DNA of 27,986 bases from 13-2-20CM-68-14 sp051955535 (GTDB taxonomy: Bacteria; Actinomycetota; Thermoleophilia; Gaiellales; Gaiellaceae). Shown here piece by piece: positions 22,077-27,986 of this stretch. The notes under the pieces were generated by a model, which did not search any database, was not told where the DNA came from, and was given only the letters and a program-made list of their open reading frames with translations. The DNA lies in NCBI GenBank assembly GCA_051955535.1, contig JBQCGP010000082.1:1-27986 (forward strand). The letters run 5' to 3'. Position 1 is the stretch's first letter; the number at the start of each line of letters is the position of its first letter. The position numbers and the translations under genes were made by a program.

Positions 22077-22196
22077 ATGCGTCGTCTATACGGCCTGTTC
22101 TTTCATCCGGTCGCCCTCGTCTTCATTCTTACCGCGCTGGTATTTCTCCTCGTCTGGCTGACGATCTTGGCTCCCGGGGGGCCCAGCCACTACTAA
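22077..22196 (+). CDS. 39-residue single-span membrane miniprotein (candidate)
   Basis: An open frame from ATG at 22077 to TAA encodes MRRLYGLFFHPVALVFIL then TALVFLLVWLTILAPGG, ending PSHY. It has a short basic start, one strong membrane helix at about residues 11-32, and a short polar end. A random frame in such GC-rich DNA rarely gives this clean hydrophobic pattern. No clear ribosome site precedes it. It lies inside the decayed element, between the cargo gene and the integrase remnant. Function unknown. Confidence 0.45.
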   Translation: MRRLYGLFFHPVALVFILTALVFLLVWLTILAPGGPSHY

Positions 22197-22261
22197 GGCC
22201 GCGAGTGCGAGTGGTGGACGATATGGCCTCGACGGGCCGAGGACGTTTCAACGCAAATGAC

Positions 22262-22525
22262 CTAGTCGCCGAGGGATGCCTGGGCGGCGCGAACGCGGGC
22301 TTCCACGTCGGACCGGTCGAACAGCCGAGCGCGCTGCTTCCAGGTGACGCCAGGGTCGGCCTGCCCCATGATCGTCGCTGTCTCCAGCATCGAGAGGCCA
22401 CGGGCCGCATAAAGGGAGATCGCGGCCGAGCCGTGGATCGTGATGCCTTTGTCGGCGAGTCCCGCCTTCTCGAGGACCTTCTCGACCGGCTTCACGCAGC
22501 ACGGAGTACCCAAGGAGACGCGCAT
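22262..22525 (-). pseudogene. remnant of a tyrosine recombinase (integrase), C-terminal part
   Basis: An 87-codon frame matches the end of actinobacterial phage-type integrases: VEKVLEKAGLADKGITIHG, then ISLYAARGLSMLETATIMG, then ARLFDRSDVEARVRAAQAS. Two catalytic sites are gone. The HxxR box expected as IHGLRHSA reads IHGSAA, as if the LRH codons were lost. The nucleophile region expected as WKHYARLF reads WKQRARLF, so the tyrosine is replaced. The N-terminal two thirds of the gene are absent; only about 220 bases separate this piece from the tRNA. The position beside the att site and the antisense direction are normal for an integrase gene. It cannot encode an active enzyme. Confidence 0.8.
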
Positions 22526-22675
22526 GGGAAAGCACCGGGGTCGCCGGAGGTCCCGCCGGACCTGGCCGATCTAGCGATCTATTGGGCCGGAGCCGTCATT
22601 GCCTACCTCGCAGCGGCATCTCGCAGTTCGCCTCCTGAGTCATCCCCGACCTAGTTCGAGGACGCCAAGGTGAAC

Positions 22676-22696
22676 TTGACGCAAACGCTTGACGCA
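22676..22696 (+). repeat. paired TTGACGCA repeats, right end of the element
   Basis: TTGACGCA at 22676-22683 and 22689-22696, in the same orientation as the left pair but 13 bases apart, about 50 bases inside the tRNA end. The flanking text is also shared (ACTTGACGCAAAC). These are likely integrase arm sites. Confidence 0.55.
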
Positions 22697-22745
22697 CGCC
22701 CCTCGCTCACTAGCGCGAGAGACCGCTAAGCCGCTCGTAGAGCGA

Positions 22746-22818
22746 AGCCGACGCCCGGACTCGAACCGGGGACCCCTTCATTACGAGTGAAGTGCTCTAC
22801 CAGCTGAGCTACGTCGGC
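22746..22818 (-). tRNA. tRNA-Thr (anticodon CGT)
   Basis: 73 bases that fold as a complete cloverleaf on the minus strand. The acceptor stem is GCCGACG with CGTCGGC, the D-stem GCTC/GAGC, the anticodon stem CTTCA/TGAAG with loop CTCGTAA (anticodon CGT, reading ACG), the variable loop is 5 bases, and the T-arm is CCCGG-TTCGAGT-CCGGG. CCA is not encoded. Its 3' half doubles as the right att site of the decayed element; the element restored the full gene on integration. Confidence 0.95.
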
Positions 22819-22827
22819 AGGCGGCCT

Positions 22828-22833
22828 ACTTTA
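22828..22833 (-). promoter_or_regulatory. -10-like box for tRNA-Thr
   Basis: On the minus strand TAAAGT lies 9 bases before the first tRNA base, the expected distance for transcription to begin close to the mature 5' end. No clear -35 is visible. Confidence 0.35.
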
Positions 22834-22892
22834 GCCGTTCTCCTGGTCCTCCTCAGGCCGGGCGAGGCCGCCGTGTCGGGCTCGCGCGGCGG

Positions 22893-23786
22893 TCAACCGC
22901 CGTTCAGCGAAACCGTCAGTACGACTCCAATTCCGGCCGCGAGCAACGCCATCGTCACGTACCACATGAGTTCAGAACGTTGACGCCGAACGCTAAAGGT
23001 GGGGGCCGTGGCAAGGGCCACTGAGCGTTGAGCCGTCCGAGCGGCCCAGCGACCTGTCGTTCGAGCGCCTGCTTTTGCCGCGGCGGCGCCTCTAAGAGCC
23101 ACGGTCTCGAGCCAATGCGCGGCCGACGCCCCGGTCCTGGCCCGGGCGCGACCGGTGGCAGCGGTGGAAAGGCCGGCTGAGCGTTGAGCGGTCAGAGCGA
23201 CCCGGCGGCGTGTCGTTCGAGCTCCTGCCTGTATCGCCGCGGCACTTCTGAGAGCCACAATCTCGAGCAGCGCGGCAGACAGCCCGGTCCCGGCCCGGGC
23301 TCGAGCAGCGGCTGCGGTGGCAAGAGGCCTTGAACGCTGAGCGGTCAGAGCGGCCCAGCGGCGTGTCGTTCGAGCTCCTGTCTGTATCGCCGCGGCACTT
23401 CTGAGAGCCAAGACCTCGAGAGAATGCGCAGCCAACGCGTCGCTCTTTGGCCAACGTCGGCGAACATAGGTGAGGCCGAGGGCCAGGGCGGCGAGGAAAG
23501 CCGCGACGCTTGCCAGGCGCCAGGCGCCCCGACCCGAATGCTTCTGACCCCCATGTGTAGCCAGGCCCGCCTCCACCGGATGGCTCCGGGCCCAGGCCCG
23601 GTAGGAGACGCCCCGCGACCGAAGCCAGCGGGCGAACTCCGCTCGAGTCGCAAAGGTTCGGCCCCGCCACACGACCCCTTTAGCCTGTCCATTAGACGGC
23701 CCGGGAACTAGAACCCGCGCTTCGAAAGCCGCGAACCCGAGGAGGATCACGACCGACAGAATCAGCGCAGCAACCAAGAGCCGCAT
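22893..23786 (-). CDS. three-span membrane protein with a three-fold internal repeat
   Basis: A 297-residue protein of unknown function. Hydrophobic helices lie at about 4-21, 92-108 and 273-294. Residues 40-70 (WRGRTFATRAEFARWLRSRG then VSYRAWARSHP) look like a small helical module. Residues about 123-270 consist of three diverged copies of a 51-52 residue unit, each with LExxALRxAAAxxxGARTT and ALTAQRS/ARTAQRS text, rich in Ala, Arg and Thr, with no Cys and very few acidic residues. That stretch is strongly basic and would lie between two membrane helices, perhaps contacting nucleic acid or lipid head groups. I do not recognise the family. ATG at 23786 is the natural start before the first helix. 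Confidence 0.65.
   Translation of the reverse strand: MRLLVAALILSVVILLGFAAFEARVLVPGPSNGQAKGVVWRGRTFATRAEFARWLRSRGVSYRAWARSHPVEAGLATHGGQKHSGRGAWRLASVAAFLAALALGLTYVRRRWPKSDALAAHSLEVLALRSAAAIQTGARTTRRWAALTAQRSRPLATAAAARARAGTGLSAALLEIVALRSAAAIQAGARTTRRRVALTAQRSAGLSTAATGRARARTGASAAHWLETVALRGAAAAKAGARTTGRWAARTAQRSVALATAPTFSVRRQRSELMWYVTMALLAAGIGVVLTVSLNGG
22977..23420 (-). repeat. three tandem 51-52-codon repeats
   Basis: The units begin at residues 123, 174 and 226 of the encoded protein (LEVLALRSAAA, LEIVALRSAAA, LETVALRGAAA). At DNA level long blocks around GTGTCGTTCGAGCTCCTG are nearly identical between the first two units (plus-strand text near 23211 and 23361), pointing to a fairly recent duplication; the third is more diverged. 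Confidence 0.75.
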
Positions 23787-23961
23787 TCATCACAAATTGT
23801 CCCACCCAAGTCCTCAAGTGCCAAGACGAATCTAAGCGCGAGGCCTGCGCGTACATACGGGCATGAACATCATCACCGTCCCTTTCGTGCTGGCGAAGAC
23901 GCTCGTTGAGGTCGGCGTCGGGACTGCGGCAGCGTCGGTTTCCTTCGCAGCTAGGTCGCAG
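23787..23961. other. intergenic stretch between divergent and convergent neighbours
   Basis: About 175 bases without a gene I can defend. A plus-strand ATG at 23863 opens with a hydrophobic, protein-like text (MNIITVPFVLAKTLVEVGVG then TAAASVSFAARS). The frame then runs antisense through the end of the histidine kinase gene and becomes Arg-rich. It may be the start of a truncated gene, or chance. Confidence 0.3.
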
Positions 23962-26205
23962 CTAGGCGCGCTCAGGCGAAACGTTTTGCGGCCGCGAGCC
24001 CACCTCCGCAGGCCGCGGCGCGGTGATCGACGCCGCCGCCGGCAGCTCGAACAGGAACGTCGACCCTTCGCCGGGCTTCGACTCCAGCCAGATGTGCCCG
24101 CCCATGCGGCCCACGAGCTCGTTGCAGATGTAGAGGCCGAGCCCGGTGCCGCCGACGCCGCGGGTCATGTGCGGGTCGACGCGGTAGAACTTCTCGAACA
24201 CGCGGCTCTGCTCGTCGACAGGGATCCCGAGCCCCTCGTCGCGGACGTGGAAGATCACGTTGCCCTCGTGCGGCTCCACGCCGACCTCGATCGCGCCGCC
24301 GTCGGGCGAGTACTTGATCGCGTTCTCGACGAGGTTGACGAGCACCTGCCTGACCTTGTCGCGGTCGGCCTCGACGAGCGGCAGGCCGTCTGAGACGCTG
24401 TGGCCCACCTTCACCCCCGGAGGCGCGTAGGCGCGCGTCGCCTCGACAACACGGTCGACCAGCTCCACGGCGTCGAACGGCTCCGCCTCGAGGTCCAGCC
24501 GGCCGGCATCGAGCTGACTCGCCAGCAGGATCTCGTTGACGATCCGACCGAGACGCTCCGACTCGTCGGCGATCAGCGAAACGAAGCGGTCGCGCCCGCC
24601 CTCGTCGAGGGCGAAATCGTGCCGGAGCAGCGTCTGCGCGGCGCCGTAGACGGCGGCGAGAGGCGTCCGGAGCTCGTGAGACGCGGTCGCGATGAAGCTG
24701 GCCTTCAGCTCCTCGAGCCGCCGGACATCGGTGAGGTCGCGGAACGCGTAGACGGTGCCGCCGAAGAACTGGACTCCCGAGATCGCGATCCAGCGCTCGC
24801 CGCGCTCGGTCTCGATCGGGATGACAACCTCGGGGTGGCCCGGGTCAGGCGTCGCGGCGACCGGCACCGTCTCGACCGCGTCCTGCCAGCCGTGAATCGC
24901 GTCGACGGCGGCGCGGCCGACGATGTCCGCGGCGCGGATCGCCGTGATCCCCTCTGCAGCCGGGTTCCAGAGCCTGACCTTCCCGTTCCGGTCGAGCAGC
25001 AAGATTCCGTCGGCGACGTGCTCGAGCACTCGGGCCGCCTCGGCGCGCTGCTCGACTTCCCCGAAGAGGCGCGCGCGGTCGACCGCGACCGCGATCCGGC
25101 CGGCGATCTCCTGCACGAGTGCGAGGTCGTCGGCGCTGTACGTCACCCCGATCGCAGTGCGGGCGACCGTTATCGCCCCGATCGAGCGGTCGCGGGCACG
25201 CATCGGCGCGCAGATCACCGACCGTGTCTTAAGCCCCTCGAGGAACGCAGGAGGCTGGCCGTTCGACGTCGAGCCAAGATCCGGGAGGACTCGCGGGCTG
25301 CCGCTCGAGACGACCGAGAGAACGGCGGGGTCAGGCTCCTGCTTCGGCGCGCCCGCGCCGCCGGCCTCCGCGCGGGCGACGGCGACACGCCTCAGAGGCG
25401 CGCCCTCTTCGGCCAGGTCGACGAGACACCAGTCGGCAAAGCCTCGAACGACCAGCGCGGCGATCCGTTCGATCGACGTCTTGTAGTCGAGCGACGAGGC
25501 CAGCTCCGCGACCTCGCGGAGGAGGTCGAGCCGGGCCTGCCGCTCGGCGGTCTCGGCCACGGCCTTCCGCTCAGCGGCGACGAGGCCGTCGCACTCGTCT
25601 TCGACCCGCTTGCGCTCGTCGATGTCGACGAGGAAGCTCTCGCCGAAAAGCGGCCGGCCGTCCCGTCTCGAGATCGTCCTCGCCTGCTCACGGATCCAGA
25701 CGACGGAGCCGTTCCGAGCCAGCACCCGGTACTCGGTCTCGAACGGCGTGCCTGCTTCGTTTGCGGCTGAAATCTCCTTGATGACACGTTCGCGGTCGTC
25801 CGGGTGAATGACTCGCTCGAGCAACTCTCCGTCCCAGTCGCCCGGTGCGTATCCGAGCAGCGACTCGACCTGTGGGCTGACGAGCCGCGTGTCGCTCCGG
25901 TCGCCGACCGCGTAGATCCAGGTCACGAGCGGGAGGCTGTCGGTCAGGTCGCGGTACTTCCGGTCCGAGTCGGCGAGCTCCTCGTGGGCGCGACGCTGCT
26001 CGCCGAGGCGCTCGTCCTCACGGCGGCGGAACCGCACGGCGAGGTAGCCGACGAGCGCGCCGACCCCGAGCGCGAGCGCCACGGCGATTGCAAGCTGCTG
26101 GTAGAGGTCCGAGACGAAGAAGAACGGCACGGTGACAGCCGCCGTCAAGACGAGCGCAAAAGCCGCAACGAACGCTGGGCGCGAGGTGAACGACCTCGAA
26201 CTCAC
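23962..26205 (-). CDS. membrane histidine kinase with PAS-GAF-PAS sensor domains
   Basis: A 747-residue sensor kinase from a GTG at 26205. Two membrane helices lie at about 11-30 and 37-57. A PAS domain with PAC end spans about 83-205 (LLGYAPGDWDGELLERVIHPDD, GSVVWIREQARTI), a GAF domain about 225-390 and a second PAS about 400-500 (GILLLDRNGKVRLWNPAAEGI). The HisKA region carries the phospho-acceptor H510 (ATASHELRTPLAAVYG). The ATPase domain has an N-box near 625 (LVNLVENAIKYSPDGG), DEGLGIPVD and GGTGLGLYICNELVG. All catalytic boxes look intact. The outer loop between the helices is only a few residues, so sensing is probably cytoplasmic through PAS/GAF ligands. No response regulator gene is next to it, so its partner is elsewhere. 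The start lacks a clear ribosome site. Confidence 0.92.
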   Translation of the reverse strand: MSSRSFTSRPAFVAAFALVLTAAVTVPFFFVSDLYQQLAIAVALALGVGALVGYLAVRFRRREDERLGEQRRAHEELADSDRKYRDLTDSLPLVTWIYAVGDRSDTRLVSPQVESLLGYAPGDWDGELLERVIHPDDRERVIKEISAANEAGTPFETEYRVLARNGSVVWIREQARTISRRDGRPLFGESFLVDIDERKRVEDECDGLVAAERKAVAETAERQARLDLLREVAELASSLDYKTSIERIAALVVRGFADWCLVDLAEEGAPLRRVAVARAEAGGAGAPKQEPDPAVLSVVSSGSPRVLPDLGSTSNGQPPAFLEGLKTRSVICAPMRARDRSIGAITVARTAIGVTYSADDLALVQEIAGRIAVAVDRARLFGEVEQRAEAARVLEHVADGILLLDRNGKVRLWNPAAEGITAIRAADIVGRAAVDAIHGWQDAVETVPVAATPDPGHPEVVIPIETERGERWIAISGVQFFGGTVYAFRDLTDVRRLEELKASFIATASHELRTPLAAVYGAAQTLLRHDFALDEGGRDRFVSLIADESERLGRIVNEILLASQLDAGRLDLEAEPFDAVELVDRVVEATRAYAPPGVKVGHSVSDGLPLVEADRDKVRQVLVNLVENAIKYSPDGGAIEVGVEPHEGNVIFHVRDEGLGIPVDEQSRVFEKFYRVDPHMTRGVGGTGLGLYICNELVGRMGGHIWLESKPGEGSTFLFELPAAASITAPRPAEVGSRPQNVSPERA

Positions 26206-26265
26206 TGGGACCGGAGGACTCTAGCTCCGTCGAGAGTTAGTCACAACCCTCGCTTGTTCGACGAA

Positions 26266-27345
26266 TCAGGCCGCGACCCTGGCGCCGGCGAACGCACGGC
26301 GCAACCTCACGAAGAGCGCCTCCAGCGCGAGCGACGCGTTCAGATTGAACTCCTCGAAGTTCCGCCAGGCCTCGCGGGCGAGCTCCGCCGCCTGCTCGGC
26401 CGCAGCGAGTCGCTCGAGCGATGCGTCCTCGCGCAGCTCGTCTGTGTGGTCGCAGTGGACGGCGGTCTCCGCGCCGGCGGAGAACGCGACCACGTCGCGG
26501 TACCAGGCGGCGAGCTCTTCGAGCGCAGCGAGCAGCTCCTCGCGCTCTGCGCCGCGAGCCGCACGGCGTAGTCGCTGCTCGGTTTCGCGGTCGGTCAGCT
26601 CGAGGCCCTGGAGGCCCGCCTCCGCGGCTTCACGCGCGTCCTTGGCGCGGGCGCGCGAGCCGGCGACGACGGCCTCGGCCGCCGCTGCCGGATCGAACTC
26701 GGGTGCGAGGTAGACAGAGCGGGCCAGCCGCAGGCGCTCGCGGCGTCGCTTCGCGGCCGCATCATCGAGAAGCAGCGCCGCTCGGTCGAGCCTCCCCGCC
26801 GCGACTCGGGCGATCGCCGTCGCCTCGTCGGCCGGAAGCTCCGGCTCCTGGGCCTCGATGGCCGCGCGGACTGTCTTCTCCGACAGGCGCCTGAACGGGA
26901 TCGGCTGGCAGCGCGAGCGGATCGTCTCCGGCAGCGAGCCGAGCTCGTCGGCGACGAGCACGATCACCGAGTAGCTCGGCGGCTCCTCGAGGTCTTTCAG
27001 CAGCGCGTCTGCCGCCTCCTCGTTCATCGCGTGCGCGCCGAAGATCAGGTAGACGCGGCGGTCCGCCTCGAACGGACGCATGTGCAGGTCGTGGCGGAGC
27101 TGGCGGATCGCGTCGATCCGGATCTGGTCGCCGAGCGGCTCGAGCACGTAGAGGTCGGGGTGCGTCCCGCGCGCGACACGGTCGGCGTCCCCCAGCAGGT
27201 CGGCAGCGAAAGCCGTCGCGAGCGCACGCTTGCCGACCCCCGCCGAGCCGTGGAACAGGTAGGCGTGCGCCGGCGCGTCGTCGAGCGCCGCGCGGAGCAG
27301 GCGCTTCGCCTCGGGCTGCTCAGAGACTGTCTCGAATGTGTCCAA
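26266..27345 (-). CDS. holB: DNA polymerase III delta-prime subunit
   Basis: A 359-residue clamp-loader subunit. Residues 1-20 read FETVSEQPEAKRLLRAA, then comes the Walker A-like G-S-A-G-V-G-K-R (33-40), RVYLIFGAHAMNEEAADALLKDLEEPP (Walker B region), and the SRC motif in TIRSRCQPIPF. Both P-loop and arrangement fit delta-prime; it loads the sliding clamp with gamma/tau and delta. I set the start at a TTG with first base 27345: AAGGAG lies 4 bases upstream and the family homology begins right there, while the open frame upstream is an Arg/Ser-rich shadow of tmk. The gene overlaps the tmk end by 26 bases, so translation is probably coupled. No Cys occurs between Walker A and THPDL, so the zinc module of many delta-prime proteins is absent. 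Confidence 0.88.
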   Translation of the reverse strand: MDTFETVSEQPEAKRLLRAALDDAPAHAYLFHGSAGVGKRALATAFAADLLGDADRVARGTHPDLYVLEPLGDQIRIDAIRQLRHDLHMRPFEADRRVYLIFGAHAMNEEAADALLKDLEEPPSYSVIVLVADELGSLPETIRSRCQPIPFRRLSEKTVRAAIEAQEPELPADEATAIARVAAGRLDRAALLLDDAAAKRRRERLRLARSVYLAPEFDPAAAAEAVVAGSRARAKDAREAAEAGLQGLELTDRETEQRLRRAARGAEREELLAALEELAAWYRDVVAFSAGAETAVHCDHTDELREDASLERLAAAEQAAELAREAWRNFEEFNLNASLALEALFVRLRRAFAGARVAA

Positions 27346-27916
27346 AGATCTCCTTGGCGATTTCGGCGGCCGGGCGCCTCGCATCGACCGACTCGATCCG
27401 CTCCGGGAACGTGTCGGCAAGCTGACGATAGGCGACCGCGACCTGCTCGCGAAAGCCGTCGTCCTCCTGCTCGATCCGGTCGCGGTTCCGGCCCATTCGC
27501 GCCGCCGCCTCGCCGGCGCCGAGCTCGAGCAGGAAGGTGCGGTCCGGGAGCCGTTCGTGAATCGCCGGCAGGTTGAGCGCGAGCACTCGCTCGACGCCGA
27601 GCCCGCGCGCGACGCCCTGGTAGGCGAGAGAGGAATCGAGGTAACGGTCGCAGATCACGACCGCTCCGCGCGCGAGCGCCGGCTCGATCACGCGGTCGAC
27701 GAGCTCCGCGCGCGCCGCCGCAAAGAGAGCGGCCTCGGCCCAGGGCGAGATCCCGTTGCCGCTCAGCAGCAGCCCGCGCACGTGCTCGCCGAGCTCGGTC
27801 CCGCCCGGCTCGCGCGTCGTCACCACGTCGCGGCCGGCGCCGCGAATCGCCTCGGCGAGCAGCTCGGCCTGGGTGGTCTTGCCGGAGCCGTCGAGGCCCT
27901 CGAACGTGATGAACAT
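27320..27916 (-). CDS. tmk: thymidylate kinase
   Basis: A 198-residue enzyme that phosphorylates dTMP to dTDP for DNA synthesis. The P-loop FEGLDGSGKTT is at 5-15, followed by TREPGGTELGEHVR, the DR(Y) motif CDRYLDSSLAYQG at about 89-101, and the lid RNRDRIEQEDDGF at about 143-155 with arginines in the lid as in the E. coli-type enzyme. I prefer the ATG at 27916 (MFITFEGLDG), the usual family N-terminus, over an upstream ATG at 27973 that would add 19 unconserved, Pro-rich residues. TATCCT about 10 bases ahead could serve as a -10 for a nearly leaderless message. The tmk-holB pairing is a frequent bacterial arrangement. The last 70 bases of the window, 27917-27986, show no further gene. Confidence 0.93.
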   Translation of the reverse strand: MFITFEGLDGSGKTTQAELLAEAIRGAGRDVVTTREPGGTELGEHVRGLLLSGNGISPWAEAALFAAARAELVDRVIEPALARGAVVICDRYLDSSLAYQGVARGLGVERVLALNLPAIHERLPDRTFLLELGAGEAAARMGRNRDRIEQEDDGFREQVAVAYRQLADTFPERIESVDARRPAAEIAKEIFGHIRDSL

Positions 27917-27986
27917 CCGCGGCCTAGGATACGGAGCCTTGCGGGCGATCGTGACCGGGGGGGCGGGCTTCATCGGCTCGCATGTT

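Larger units (their letters stand above)
21054..22787. mobile_element. decayed miniature integrative element in tRNA-Thr(CGT)
   Basis: The 3' half of the tRNA-Thr gene (22745-22787) is duplicated at 21054-21097, with one extra G in the left copy. The roughly 1.7 kb between the copies holds paired TTGACGCA repeats near both ends, a membrane-anchored cargo gene, a tiny membrane ORF and, next to the tRNA, a remnant of a tyrosine integrase. This is the arrangement left by site-specific integration into the anticodon loop of a tRNA gene. The cargo region is visibly less GC-rich than its surroundings. The integrase has lost its key residues, so the element should be immobile without help. Confidence 0.8.

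Noticed and set aside
22205..22654. 149-codon plus-strand frame in the element
   Set aside because: Antisense to the integrase remnant, whose match to recombinase text is strong; no recognisable content of its own.
22868..22892. Possible terminator CCGCCG...CGGCGG after the repeat membrane protein
   Set aside because: Only a 6-bp stem with a 13-base loop and no T-run; too weak to call.
1..27986. CRISPR arrays, insertion sequences with terminal inverted repeats, rRNA genes
   Set aside because: No regularly spaced palindromic repeats, transposase text or rRNA signatures were found.

Overview
The window is about 28 kb of very GC-rich DNA (roughly 70 % by eye) with short intergenic gaps, frequent GTG/TTG starts and possible leaderless promoters. 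Gene content (Tad secretion genes, a hydrolase-cyclase fusion like mycobacterial Rv1900c, PASTA domains, an actinobacterial-type ArsR regulator) points to an actinomycete-like bacterium, perhaps a Thermoleophilia (Gaiellales/Solirubrobacterales) lineage. That placement is inference; no rRNA gene is present.

Left part (1-8850): the end of a Tad/type IV pilus-like operon: the 3' part of the CpaF/TadA ATPase, a von Willebrand A-TadB fusion, TadC and a long coiled-coil protein. A PIG-V-like membrane mannosyltransferase follows. Next is a divergent LysE-type exporter / ArsR-type regulator pair sharing a symmetric promoter region, then an M20 metallopeptidase.

Middle (8944-20777): two paralogous, apparently undescribed proteins (8944-11577 and 18303-20777). 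Each couples a degenerate acyl-adenylate-forming (ANL) domain to a long charged coiled coil; the second adds one transmembrane helix and two PASTA domains. Between them lie an alpha/beta-hydrolase-adenylate cyclase fusion whose hydrolase triad looks destroyed, two small proteins (one secreted), a large secreted multidomain protein closed by a strong hairpin, a cupin, a cytidylate-kinase-like protein and a BNR-repeat protein.

Right part: 21054-22787 is a tiny decayed integrative element in a tRNA-Thr(CGT) gene. It is bounded by a 43/44-bp duplication of the tRNA 3' half, carries paired TTGACGCA repeats at each end, an integrase remnant lacking its key catalytic residues, and a membrane-anchored cargo gene of unknown function. 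Beyond it are a membrane protein with a three-fold internal repeat, a PAS-GAF-PAS histidine kinase with no regulator in view, and the tmk-holB pair.

The most unusual themes are the repeated use of catalytically degraded enzyme domains fused to signalling or structural modules, and the miniature decayed island with recognisable att and putative arm sites.
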